Under the pieces are notes generated by a model. The model ran no database searches. It had not been told where the DNA came from and was given only the letters and a program-made list of their open reading frames with translations. This document shows, piece by piece, positions 36,290 through 48,130 of a stretch of 64,000 nt of DNA; position 1 is the stretch's first letter, and every line of letters begins with the position of its first letter. The translations under genes and the position numbers were made by a program. This DNA comes from Collybiopsis luxurians FD-317 M1. Lineage: Eukaryota > Basidiomycota > Agaricomycetes > Agaricales > Omphalotaceae. The DNA lies in contig KN834749.1 of the NCBI GenBank assembly GCA_000827265.1, positions 1,477,500 to 1,541,499 of the forward strand. The letters are read 5' to 3'.

Positions 36290-37120
36290 ATGTCCATTCG
36301 GTGAGTACTCGAATTCATTATACCGTCTACCACGTCTCATCCATCTTCAAGTCACGAATATTACGAAAACGACGAGCGCACTACTCTTTCAATCTTTGAT
36401 CGTGGCGCGGATCCCGACAAGGTCTCTCTCAAGTTTGAGCCACGAAGGGTATGACTTGATCTGAATTCTCACAGAGTCATGTTGATTAGCACCGTTGGAT
36501 CGCAGGTAACATACACTCATGGCGAAAAGACTCTGGTATTGGAGCCTTTGAAGGGTCAAATTAATCCTGAGGCCTGCGATTATACGGTTGGGAAAGTCAA
36601 GGTAGAAGTTCGATTGGCCAAAGTCGCGCAGGGTCGATGGGGAGGTCTCATTGGTGATAGCCCAGATCGTTCGTACAATTTGGTACCATTTGATGCCTTG
36701 GTGTCTGACTTGCCGCCACAATTCCAGCCTTGGCTAATTCTGCAAGCAAAGTCGCCCCAACACCCAAGGGTCAACGAAAAAATTGGGACTCTGTGACTAC
36801 TGACATACTAGCTGCTGATAAGGAAAGGACGATGGAGGAAGATCCTAATGTAGGAGGTGACAGTGCCGTGAATCCCTTCTTCCAAAAACTCTTCGCGGAT
36901 GCAGATGAGGATACTAAGCGGGCAATGATGAAGAGCTATACAGAGAGCGGAGGAACGACCTTGAGCACAAATTGGGAAGAGGTTCGGAACGGTCGTGTGG
37001 AGGTGAAGCCACCTGAAGGCCAGGAATGGCGAAAGTGGTCAGTTTCCTGACGGTGACTGTATTATATACCTGACTAATGGTGTTTTATTTTATTTTTTGA
37101 TTTTTTTTTACAGGAACTAA
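36290..37120 (+). CDS. SGT1: Sgt1 co-chaperone, CS and SGS domains, no TPR domain
   Basis: Hsp90 co-chaperone that works with Skp1/SCF and kinetochore assembly. The CS domain begins HEYYENDERTTLSIFDRGADPDKVSLKFEPR and includes TYTHGEKTLVLEPLKGQI and VGKVKVEVRLAK. The SGS domain contains KNWDSVTTDI, EDPNVGGDSAVNPFFQKLFADADEDTKRAMMKSY, ESGGTTLSTNWEEV and the end PPEGQEWRKWN. The first exon is only MSIR-coding; the last intron interrupts the final Trp codon, so the stop is TAA at 37118-37120. The tetratricopeptide domain found at the N-terminus of yeast, plant and human Sgt1 is absent. Confidence 0.9.
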
Positions 37121-37295
37121 ACAAGTTGCCAGTAGATTGTTCATGTATATAGTTTGATAGATAATGTAGCGAGTCGATAAGTGGGCTAGAATCCCAAAGT
37201 TGATCACAAGTTCAAGCTTATCAGGCGAATCAGCCACTACGCCAGTCAATACCTATTCTCATTCCCCCGACAACCTCGTCACAAAAAAAAAATAA

Positions 37296-37971
<676 letters not shown>

Positions 37972-38056
37972 AATCCCTTTCTCGACACCGATATATCCTC
38001 TGCCCATACACTGTATCATCTAGTAACCATCCATCCAACGCAGGTAAAAGGACATT

Positions 38057-38346
38057 CTATCCCTGCCTCTACAAAGATATATACTCTTAGTACTATTAGC
38101 ATTATTGAACATGGACGCTCCCACCTGTTTGTGCTTTGGGTTTTTTGAACAGATAACGTAGACTCTTCCTTTGCGCCGCACAACACTGCATCCATCGCAC
38201 ATTACTTTGACTGACGACCGGACCTTCATTCCTCGACTGAGCTGGGGTGACACTACGGCAGCATGAGGACGACGGATTTGAGGGAGAGTGTGAGGCCCTA
38301 GACGGCTTAAAAGAGGTCTACTGGTCGCGAGCAGGGCGCGAAACAT
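38057..38346 (-). CDS. RTC6: Mitochondrial ribosomal protein bL36m
   Basis: Small zinc-binding protein of the mitochondrial large subunit. Two exons: 38346-38125 and 38068-38057 (78 codons including stop). A basic, serine/leucine-rich presequence of about 39 residues precedes the bacterial-like core starting [21 protein letters not shown]; the zinc ligands CxxC, then [13 protein letters not shown] with the final Cys and His, are all present. The last four codons (RQG plus stop) sit in the 12-nt terminal exon. Confidence 0.93.
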
Positions 38347-38407
38347 TTTGGAAAGGGAAAGACTCGTAAAGAAGCGGCAAGGCAGCCGGCTGATTTAAAC
38401 TCTGTAT

Positions 38408-39758
38408 ATGACTTGCACCTCAGCCTGGACGCTGTCCAGCAAGAATTCAAAGGCCATTTTGGTCTTTATTATCACTCTCTTGGCCTTTGTAACAGAAAGC
38501 CAGCTCACTCAGGTATTTTCCTTTTTATCATATACTAGAATTTGTCACGAAAAATTTTCACAGTTTGTTCAAACAACATACGGCTACAGAAAACCCTACT
38601 TCATTTTCTGGATCGTTCATTCCAGTTTTATAATATCTCTGCCTTTACATCTTCTCTGTCTTTCTATCACCACGGATCATTCCCTGTCGTCTCTGTGGAA
38701 TGGCCTCCTTTCTGCGGTTTCTCTCCATCTTAATGGAGACGTAAACTCCTTCCCGACTTCCAAATGTCTTGCGCTCGCTTCTAAGCTGACCCTTGCAGTC
38801 ACTTGGCCCGCATTGCTTTGGTTTTTTGCCCTGGAAATGTCAAGGTATTCACAAGCTTAGCTTCCCATTCCATCTCTGATCCTTCTTTTTCTAAGCGTTA
38901 CTGATGTCACGGGCGAGTCTCCCTCCATCCATTGTTAAACTTTACTCAAACTCTCGCTCCAGCCATCTGGAACACAAATGCCTTTTTCGCCTATCTCTTG
39001 TCAGTAAAGTTTGGCTCAAACTCAAAGATGGAGACACGAAAGCTCAGTGCAGTCATTATTGCTACTTTGGGTGTCCTTGCTGTCGTTTACGGCGGAAGCA
39101 CGGTTTCTTCCGAATCCCCTTCGACTGCCTCCTTGCCCAAAGCATCTGTCCTGTTAGGTGATAGTCTGACACTACTAGCTTCAATCGGATATGCCGCCTA
39201 TCAAGTGTTTTACAAGATGCACGCAGCCCTTCCTTCCGATCCAGAATTCGATCCCGAATACCGTCCTCTTACGGCTTCAGATGAATCAGAGTCTCGCCCA
39301 ATCCGGCAGCAAGATTTAGCTCAAAACCCTCCGTTTGGTCTTTACTCCAACTTTTGGACTTTTACAATTGGAGCTTGTACATTTCTTGTTCTTTGGCTTC
39401 CGTTACCAATTTTACATTGGTTTGGGATAGAACCTTTTGCTTTACCTGGAGATATCTCCATCACCGGTACAATTGCTGGCATTGCCCTGACCGGTGCTAT
39501 CTTCAACGCTGGTTTTATGATCCTGCTTGCTTTATGGGGTCCAGTTATAACGGTTCGTCAATTCTCTTTCCTTCCCTCGGTCCAAAGCTCGAGTTTGTTT
39601 TACAGTCTGTCGGTGGTCTGTTGACAATTGTACTCGTCTTTTTCTCGGACGTTTTGCTCGGAGCGACAGAAACTTTGACGCTGTGGGGCATAGCTGGTTC
39701 TGCCACCATTGTTGTCGCGTTTGGAGTATTGGCATACGATATGCTACAGTCGGAATGA
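38408..39758 (+). CDS. DMT-superfamily transporter 1 (SLC35F/EamA-like)
   Basis: Polytopic carrier of about 10 helices. First helix AILVFIITLLAFVTESQLTQ, then YRKPYFIFWIVHSSFI, a VTDVTAIWNTNAFFAYLLSV motif split by an intron, RKLSAVIIATLGVLAVVYGG, DSLTLLASIGYAAYQVFYK, WTFTIGACTFLVLWLPLPIL, and the last helices GGLLTIVLVFFSDVLLG and LWGIAGSATIVVAFGVLAYD. The pattern suits SLC35F-like or vacuolar DMT carriers such as yeast YML018C. Substrate unknown. It has a tandem paralogue 240 bp downstream. Confidence 0.75.
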
Positions 39759-39997
39759 CCTTTGTATCTAATTAACCTCGGTACGGTACCTGTTGAATAA
39801 TTAAGCAGAATAATGTACCCACTGTACTTACATATACTACATCACTCCGAATTTCCGCCGTGCCTTACCGTTCCGGATACCGAGTTCAATCTTACATTTG
39901 AATCCAAAAGAGCGCACGTTGGCTTGTATAGTGGCCACCATGGACTACCTGTAGGCTTTATTAACGCTAGTGACTTGCACTCTGCTTCTTCCCTACG

Positions 39998-41326
39998 ATG
40001 GCACCCCAGCAGCGCAAGGCCTTTGTGGCGCTGGTTCTAGCTCTGGGCGGCTTCGTTGCCCAAACCCAATTTACCCACCAAATCCTGACAGTTATGAACT
40101 ATAGTCGACCTTTCTTCGTAATGTAATTTTTTTTTTGGCTCGATTTGTCCATCGAGAACGCACTCAGACCTCCTTCGAAGCTATGTCACTCAGTCCGTCT
40201 TCACGGTCTCTTTACTCGTTCACCTGATCTACCTCGCGCTGGCTTCAAGGTTGTCGATATCGAAAGTCTACAGGGGTTTGAAGATTTCTGTTGCTCGCCA
40301 GTTACGCTCGGGGCAGCCTGAATCGCCGATGCAAAGCATCGCGCGGTTCCCTTATGCGAAATTCGTTACCGTGGCTCTCGCTTTGACTGCTGGATTCTCA
40401 TTTCCTTCTCTCCTATGGGCGGTCGCTATTTCGTTATCATCGTGAGCAACAATATAACTCTTTTCCTTGAAACCACTCATGCGGGTGTCTAGTGCAAGTG
40501 ACGTAACAGGCAAGAGCGCTGCGCCACACTTTCTGTTTTAACAAATTCATGGGTCCGTTTTTCCTCTAGTTTTATGGAACACCAACGCTTTCTTCGCTTA
40601 TTTGATCTCTGTTACTTTTCTTGGACGCGCACATCAACGTCGAAAGTTTGCTGCAGTCGTCCTGGCTACTATCGGCGTCGTCCTCGTCGTTTACGGCGGA
40701 GCCGACTCGGACACCGACTCGAGACTGTCCTCTCGTCTGATTGGTGATTTGGCTGCTTTGTTGGCCTCTATTTCATATGCTGGATACCAGCTATTCTATG
40801 ATTCGCTTGCAGAGCCTCCGTCGATGACACCACTAGACTCTGAAGCAACACCTCTGGTGGAAGACTACAAAGACGCCATATATCCTCCTCCGTACGGGCT
40901 GGAGTCGAGTTTTTGGACATCCGTGATCGGATTTTCGACATTTTCTCTTCTTTGGGTAGCCTTTCCCTTCCTACAGTTTTTCGGCCTGGAAGAGTTCAGC
41001 CTACCTGATCTTTCAACGATGTTGATGATTCTTGCTGCCGCTGTGTCGGGCGCGACTTTTATGACTGGTACAATGGTGAACCCTTGGTCCAAATTGCTAA
41101 AGAGCGCAAAGCTGAGAAATCCTTGCAGATGCTTCTGGCTTCGTGGGGAGCTGTGCAAGTTTCGATTACGAGTCTTTTGACGACGGTCTTAGTATTTCTG
41201 ACTGATTTTTTGTCGGGAACTCCAATTAATTTCTGGAGCGTGGTTGGTTCTGTGGTTATTATTGCTGCATGGATACTTGTATTGGCTAATTCTGGAAACT
41301 CGGTACGGGACGATGTGTTGTTATAG
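39998..41326 (+). CDS. DMT-superfamily transporter 2 (SLC35F/EamA-like), tandem paralogue
   Basis: Starts MAPQQRKAFVALVLALGGFVAQTQFTHQ and has the same block order as its neighbour: ASDVTALWNTNAFFAYLISV (spliced over the same place), RKFAAVVLATIGVVLVVYGG, IGDLAALLASISYAGYQLFYD, FWTSVIGFSTFSLLWVAFPF, and a final pair of helices LLTTVLVFLTDFLSG and FWSVVGSVVIIAAWILVLA. Shared intron positions and matching blocks argue for tandem duplication. The short loop between conserved blocks differs, so substrates may differ too. Confidence 0.72.
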
Positions 41327-41815
41327 ACAGGATTTTGAAGAATCGAATGCTTTATTGTAATGTATCCCAAAAGGTTTAATTATAGCACAGAACAGCAACC
41401 TGAAGTCAATAGATAGCGGTACGGAGAAGGAATGGGCCGGGGAAAAGGGGAGAAGCTAAGAACCAGAGGAATGAACAGATCATATGAGTACAAGGGAAAG
41501 TTCGTGCAAATGAATGCATGATAGGAGATATCTTGCTACAAGGAATGGCATCAATAAGAGCAGATCTGAACTGCGACCATAACTTGACACGAAGAAATAA
41601 AAGAACCTCGAATGAAAGACGTTACTAGCCTTGGAATCGTGAACTGAAGAAAAGGTAGACTACTCGACACTATATTCATATAACTCCGCGGTAAGAGTAG
41701 GGAGTGAGAGTTGCTGTATGGCCGCCACTATGTAGCAGTGTTCATTACACTATATGAATGACAAAAAAGGGAATCAATGGAAAAGGGAAGAGTCTCATCG
41801 CGGACGCAGAGAAAA
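41327..41815. other. Intergenic, convergent 3' flanks
   Basis: About 490 bp purine-rich spacer between transporter 2 and the phosphatase gene. No gene seen. Confidence 0.5.
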
Positions 41816-43440
41816 CTACCTTTTTCGTTTTGCCTTGGTCATTTCCTTTCGCAATGCAGCACCATCCAGTGGCTTCAGCAGTTCGAAAGCGCACAGTAAA
41901 TCTTCGGAAACGCTGTTGGGGAATCATGAGCAACCTTAGAAATAGGAAGTAAATTACAACAAACCTCATACACGCTCCGTAATTATCGAACTCTGAGGGG
42001 TAATGAGAAGTGGCAAGACGATCAATAGGACAGAAAACTGACCTCCACAGTAATTCGGCGCACTGAAAACAGTGACGAGGGTTCTGTCATTCCAAAACTC
42101 GTATCCATCCTCGACTACCATGTGTGCGCGACATATCAGATCCATGTCATATCGCACGAGAAATTCGTTGATGATTCCTTTTCCAAAGCAATAACTAACC
42201 CCACGCTCGTTATCCTCCCAGTCCAAAGCAGTGTCTGATGGATCAGACCAAAGTAGATCGTTTAGAAGACCGTAATCAGGAACGTCGGTGGGACGCTGTA
42301 TTCGTTTGATATCTTCCATCGAATGCAAGGAAGGTGAAAGACCGCCATGTACACAGAATATTTTCGAGGCGACTATGGCGGCAATAGGAAGACAATTGAA
42401 TACATCGATGAAAGTCTTCCATGTCTTGATGTTGCAACGTCTCTTGCACTCGTCGTAGAAACCGTATACTGATGAAAGTCAGCTGAAAATCATATCGAGA
42501 ACAGCATAAAGCGCGCACCTCTGGTCACGTTGGCGCATTCGTGGTTTCCACGTAAAAGGAAGAAATTCTCGGGGTATTTGATCTTGTAACAGAGCAAGAG
42601 TAGAATGGTTTCGAGACTCTGTTTCCCGCGGTCGACGTAGTCACCTAAGAACAAGTAGTTGGCGGCAGGAGGGAAACCACACATCTCAAACAGTCGGATG
42701 AGATCAGAGTACTGGCCATGCACATCACCAACGATCTTTACGGGCGGTGACAATTCAACCAAAGTCGGTTGGCTGAGAAAGACTTCTCGAGCGGCGAGAC
42801 ATATAGAAGTAATCTCGGTGTTCTTCAGACATAGTGACTTGCTGACTTTGCCTGTATAGCCGACGTCTAAAAGACGCTGGATCATGTCGTCGACATCGAA
42901 TGGTTTGAGTTTGACGGCATTTGCATTGTCGACAGGAGCACTACTTGCAGTGGATCCAGGGCTGAAAGTGGTAGCATTAGACAGTATGGTTTGGGCAGCT
43001 GGAATGTCTATTGGTGCGGGTAAGGGAGTCGAGGAAGGCTGTGGAGATGTGGAGGGTAAGGAGGACGGGTCATTGGGAGAGGGGTTGGAAAACGGTGAGC
43101 CGTGTAGACCGCCATTAGATGATTGTGCTGAAGGACGACTGGGCTCTGGGACGTTTAATGCCGAAGTTCCGTTGGGAACTTGCTTAGGATCTGAAGCTGA
43201 AACAACATTAGTATGAGGATTATGAGTGATGAACTGGAGAGCAACTTGTGAGTACATTCTGATGAATCGTCCGGTGAGGGATTATCGGACGAAATATTAT
43301 CTGTAGACTGCTCTTCCTCCTTGTCCTTTGAGCCTTTCTTGGACTTCTTATTCGACGACTGAGAGGCCTGTGACTGTGGGGCTGTCGGCTGAGGGGACGA
43401 GGGTCGCCCTTTAGACAGCCTGGATGTGAATACGGAAAGT
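41816..43440 (-). CDS. PPZ1: Serine/threonine phosphatase Z (Ppz) type, N-terminus unresolved
   Basis: Fungus-specific relative of PP1 that controls ion homeostasis and cell-wall integrity. A Ser/Pro-rich tail ([17 protein letters not shown], then a lysine/glutamate patch and a long Ser/Pro/Thr linker) precedes the catalytic domain. It opens [27 protein letters not shown], with metal-binding motifs [26 protein letters not shown], then [13 protein letters not shown] and SAPNYCGEFDNYG. The end [22 protein letters not shown] is Ppz-like. No in-frame ATG was found next to the first recognised exon, so the myristoylated MG start typical of the family may lie in an upstream exon between 43440 and 43700. 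Confidence 0.88.
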
Positions 43441-43703
43441 AATGTGGGCGCCAGGATGAAATAACCAGGCGAGAGAACGAGTAAAGGAAAAAGGTCGAGG
43501 AGTGGTACAAGTTGAGAAGTACAATCAGTAACTCAACGTCAGACTAATTATTCCTTTGTTTGTCCCGACCAAACATTGTTCCTTTTTTTTCAAAGTCTCA
43601 ATTTCACTCTCAATGTACATAGACCATGCTCTTTTTATATTGTTCGTGTGCATAGCATACATATCAGAGGAAAGACATACTAAAAGCTTGCACCAATCCC
43701 CCC

Positions 43704-44457
43704 CTAGAATTTGCCGAAAGCCTTTGCAGCGGCCTTGTTCTTAGCCACCCGCAGGACATTGAACCGCACAGTCTTTGACAATGGCCGGCATTGACCTGTA
43801 GACGATTGACATGAGCTTTCCGTCAAAAAATATGTACAGACAACGCACCGACTGTCACGACATCACCCAGCTCAACACGGAAAGCAGGCGAAACATGAGC
43901 CGCCAAGTTTTTGTGTCGCTTCTCATAACGGTCTACAAATCAGAGTGCAAAGGTATTAGCAACAAGAGCATTCTGAAATCAAGTGGATCGGCGCACTGTA
44001 TTTAGGAATGTAGTGAAGGTAATCTCTTCGGATAATGATTGTGCGGGTCATTTTTGTCGATACGACCTTGCCGGTAAGGATACGTCCACGGATAGAGACT
44101 TCGCCAGTGAAGGGGCACTTTTTGTCTGATTCCCAAATCAGACTGATTTCATCTCCTACATGATAGCTCAATACGCACCGATATAAGTACCATTGATTGC
44201 CTCTGTGGGGGTCTTGAAACCCAGACCAACGTCCTTGTACCACCGCCTATCCTTGGTAGAGACCTTCTTTCCGCCTACAACAACAAAAAAATTTCCTCTA
44301 GTTCTGACAAGCCATATTATGAGTACCACCGACCCTTGACTTTGGCGTTCTGGAAAAGAGGCTGCTTCTGGAAAGCTTTTTCAATCTAGAGTGTTGGGAG
44401 AGTGATTAATGTATATTTGAAGGAGCTGAAGCATAGAACTCGTACTTGTTCGGCCAT
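43704..44457 (-). CDS. RPS11: Ribosomal protein uS17 (Rps11)
   Basis: Cytosolic 40S subunit protein. Start [21 protein letters not shown]; conserved [112 protein letters not shown]. It ends KAFGKF. Four or five introns including ones within the N-terminal 20 codons, as is common for fungal ribosomal genes. It shares a 195-bp divergent promoter with DNA ligase I. Confidence 0.95.
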
Positions 44458-44460
44458 CTT

Positions 44461-44471
44461 GCGCGCGAAAA
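44461..44471 (-). promoter_or_regulatory. E2F/MBF-like site
   Basis: Minus-strand TTTTCGCGCGC matches the E2F/MBF core TTTSGCGC. It lies just upstream of the uS17 ATG and about 185 bp upstream of the DNA ligase ATG. DNA ligase I is a classic G1/S gene, so the site may serve the ligase. Confidence 0.4.
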
Positions 44472-44566
44472 GGTCTTGTTGGCGAGGGAGGAGGAAAGAT
44501 TTTTAGGACAGACACGTGCAGAGTAACAGTCACAAAACTGCATACAATTCTCACGCCATGTACTGG

Positions 44567-44606
44567 GCGCTTAATGGGCGCTAAATAAGCGCTCACTTTA
44601 AGCGCT
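44567..44606. promoter_or_regulatory. Four GCGCT boxes spaced 11, 11 and 13 bp
   Basis: GCGCT occurs at 44567, 44578, 44589 and 44602 in the middle of the uS17/ligase divergent promoter. Two copies are the palindrome AGCGCT. The spacing is about one helical turn, so a bound factor would sit on one face of the DNA. Confidence 0.5.
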
Positions 44607-44652
44607 TTGATATCTGAAATCTCATGACCGTGATATCACGTTCCCCAATTCA

Positions 44653-47600
44653 ATGCTCCGTCGTGTCAGCCTCTCTCGCGTCGTCCAACGTCGAATGAGA
44701 AGACAGCAATCTCTAGGTATCTCATCTCACTTGACATCTCCCACCAACCACTCATCTATTCCAAGCCAAGTTCTTCGAAATGCCCAAATCAATCAAGCCT
44801 ACTCCTCCCCAACAGTCTAGCCTCAACGAAATGTGGAAGAGATCAACAAAAGGCGCGCTAGCAGACAAGTCTAAGCCAAATGATAAATCACCAAAGATGC
44901 CTACCAACAATGACACCCCAATGCAAATTGACCAGGAAGAGACGCGAGATTCCGAGAGTTCAAAGCGGAAGCACGTAGAAGAAACCGGTGCGTCTACGCG
45001 CGACGGTTCTATTAATATCCCATCCCGCTGAGCCTTTGTATACAGCACGTTCTGCTAAACTAAAGAAAAGAAGGATCGTGGACTCTGACGATGAAAATGA
45101 CGCGGATACTACAAGTGCTTCACCAGGTACCTAAACCCCAGTCGCGTCTCATAACTCCAACCTAATAGCTAGTAAAGAGCCAGTAGCGTCGTCTTCGAAA
45201 TCTTCTCCGCCTCGTTCGACATCCCTCAAAAGCAAAGCAAAAGCAAAAGATCGGCCAAAGGGCGCAAGCGCTCAGCCGGAAGAGGATGGCGCCAGCAGTG
45301 CAGACGAGGGGGAAGATGAAATTGATCCCGACGAGGAACTCGAGGAAGACGGAACTGTGAAAAAAGATGCGGTTGCCGCTTCTAAGAGGCATGTTTCCTG
45401 CCCCCTTCATCCCCTGTTCAAGGCTACTTACTCCTATTCACAGTGCTTTAGCTGCTCTCTCAAAGGTGAAAGACGTAGACATCAAAGGAGGATGGAAGGT
45501 TGGCGAACTGTACGTGGTTTGCCATCCGATCCACCGTCAGTCTCTCAATGTCCTGTAGAGTCCCCTACGCCGCTCTTACCAAGGCGTTTTCCATGATCGA
45601 GGCAACCACCAAACGATTGGAGAAGAATGCAATATTGACGTCCTTTCTACTCCTGGTCATTCAAAGGACCTCTCAAAAGGATCCTAAACCGCTCCTCCTA
45701 GCCGTATATCTCTGTATCAATCGCGTTCGTGCTAATCTTTCTTGGCTTCTATTGTTCTTTCTCAATTTCTCTCGTTCCTAGTTGAGTCCGGACTATATAG
45801 GAATAGAGTTGGGGATCGGCGAGAGCTTACTCATTAAAGCTATCTCCGAGTCTACAGGTCGAAGTCTGGCCACAATCAAGGCAGAACTCAAGAAAGAAGG
45901 TGATCTGGGGCTTGTTGCAATGGTGAGTTGAGCTTGAGCTTGTAGCTTGAGCAGACTCATGGTTAGATATAGAACTCGAAGAACAGTCAGAAAACCTTGT
46001 TCAAACCAAAGCCACTAACGGTGGATTTTGTCTTCTCCAATTTACGGGACATTGCTTTGAGCTCTGGGCACTCCGTGAGCATCAGGTCAATCCTCACAAC
46101 ACGCTCATTAACGATTACTTTAGTCTCAAGCCAAAAAGGTTTCGATTATCACAAAGCTATTAGCTGCCTGCCAGAACTTCGAAGCCAAATATATTGTTCG
46201 TAGCTTGGAAGGCAAGCTGCGCATCGGTAATGCCGACCGATCTGTCCTTGTCGCACTGGCTCATGCCGCGGTGCTCGCTGAACATGAGAAGGGTATGTAT
46301 GCAGGATGATCCCTTTTTCCGATAGCTGAACATAACTGAAGCTGGCAAGAAGTGGAGCACGGAGAAACTCGCAACGAAGCTCGAAGAAGGTGCAAATAAC
46401 ATGAAGTCTGTTTACAGGTATAGTCGTAGCTTGTTGCCGATATCCTGAATGCTCACTGTGAGCAACAGCGAACTCCCTAGTTACGATGAAGTCATTCCGG
46501 CTTTGCTCGAGCATGGAATTGATGGTCTTCGTAGCCATTGCAAACTCACCCCAGGTGTGCCATTGAAGCCTATGTTGGCGAAGCCCACTAAGGCAATTGG
46601 AGAGGTACTGGATAAGTTTGAAGGCAAACGGTTCACTTGTGAATACAAATATGATGGTGAACGTGCTCAGGTAAAGCCTAGTCTGTTCCTTGAGGCTGCA
46701 GTTCCCCAATCCTTGTATAGGTTCATAAGCTTCCAGATGGCTCGGTTAGGGTCTTTAGTCGGAATTCGGAAGATATGAGTAAAAAGTATCCTGATCTGGT
46801 CGAACAATTGCCAAAGGTGAGTATACGGCATCCAATATTATCTTCTAATAAAATGTCTTTGCAGTGCATCAAGGAATCCACAAAATCGTTTGTGCTTGAC
46901 GCTGAAGCGGTAGCGTTCGATCGCTTAACAAATAAACTGATGCCCTTCCAAGAGCTCAGCAAACGAAAGCGGAAGGATGTCAAGGTGGAGGATATTCAAG
47001 TTCGGGTATGCCTGTTTGCGTTCGATCTTCTTTACCTCAACGGAGAAGTAAGTGTTTTTTTGTGCATCTGGAATTCAGGCAACATGTAAATGTATCTGTT
47101 CCAGCCTCTACTTCATAAAACGCTTAGCGAGCGCCGCAAGCTGCTGCGTGAGCATTTTATTATAGTTCCGGGCGAGTTCGACCTTGCCAAGTCGTCTGAC
47201 GGAGAGACTGTCGATGAAATCCAGGCTTTCCTCGAGGAGAGTGTGAAGGACGGATGCGAAGGACTCATGGTCAAGATGTTGGAGAGCGACGCAAGCTTCT
47301 ATGAGCCTAGCAGGCGTAGTGTTAACTGGCTAAAGGTGATGCCATTATGCATTGCAAGATCATCTCTCACTGACTTCTTCCTATTCGCGTAGCTCAAAAA
47401 GGATTATCTCGCCGGCGTAGGCGACTCGCTCGATCTCGTCGTAATTGGGGGGTATTATGGTAAAGGAAAACGAACCAATGTCTACGGCGCTTTCCTGTTA
47501 GCCTGTTACGACGAGAACGCAGAGGAATATCAGACTATTTGCAAGATCGGCACAGGATTTTCAGAGGAAATGTTACAATCACATTATGACGTACTCAAAC

Positions 47601-48026
47601 CTCTCGAACGTCCGACCCCTCGAGGAGATGTGAAGATTGGGGGAGCAAAACCGGACATTTGGTTCGAGCCCCAGGTAGTTTGGGAGGTGTTGACGGCGGA
47701 CTTGAGCTTGAGTCCGATTTACACGGCGGCTCAGGGATTGGTAAGCTGGAAGATCCATTGTTTGAACTCGCCTAACAGGACTCTTGCCTCCAGGTTGACG
47801 AACGAGGTATCTCTTTGAGGTTCCCGCGTTTCATTCGCATACGTGATGATAAAGGTGTAGACGATGCCACTGGACCAGAGCAGGTAAAGTTTGGTATACT
47901 GTGAGATCAGTCTGGTACGAATGCTGATCTCAACATCAGATTGCGGAAATGTACGAACGACAAGCATTAGCAGCAGGAAGTGGTAAGAAAAAGAAGGGGG
48001 GAGATGACGATGACGGGTTCTGGTGA
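44653..48026 (+). CDS. CDC9: DNA ligase I (ATP-dependent), dual mitochondrial/nuclear start
   Basis: Seals Okazaki fragments and repair nicks. Exon 1 (44653-44716) reads [15 protein letters not shown], an Arg-rich presequence without acidic residues, then MRRQQSL; exon 2 opens AKFFEMP. The PCNA-binding PIP box QQSLAKFF is therefore split by the first intron and follows Met15, matching yeast Cdc9, where the first and second ATG give mitochondrial and nuclear forms. A disordered Lys/Ser/acidic region precedes the DNA-binding domain ([13 protein letters not shown]). The adenylation site is [10 protein letters not shown] (nucleophile Lys), with EGLMVKML and WLKLKKDY further on and a C-terminal OB fold ([12 protein letters not shown]). 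It ends DDDDGFW. About 14 introns. Confidence 0.93.
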
Positions 48027-48130
48027 AAGAGTTTAGGAGCCATGTACATTATCATTCTCAAGGACTTGCCAGCGTATTTTACATGATATTCAGTAATAAC
48101 TAAAAGCCCTTCTCGAACGTTCAATCTGAC

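Noticed and set aside
36290..37050. SGT1 ending at the TGA after WRKWSVS
   Set aside because: A GT donor splits the final Trp codon and a T-rich acceptor at 37113 yields the family end EWRKWN; the read-through stop is intronic.
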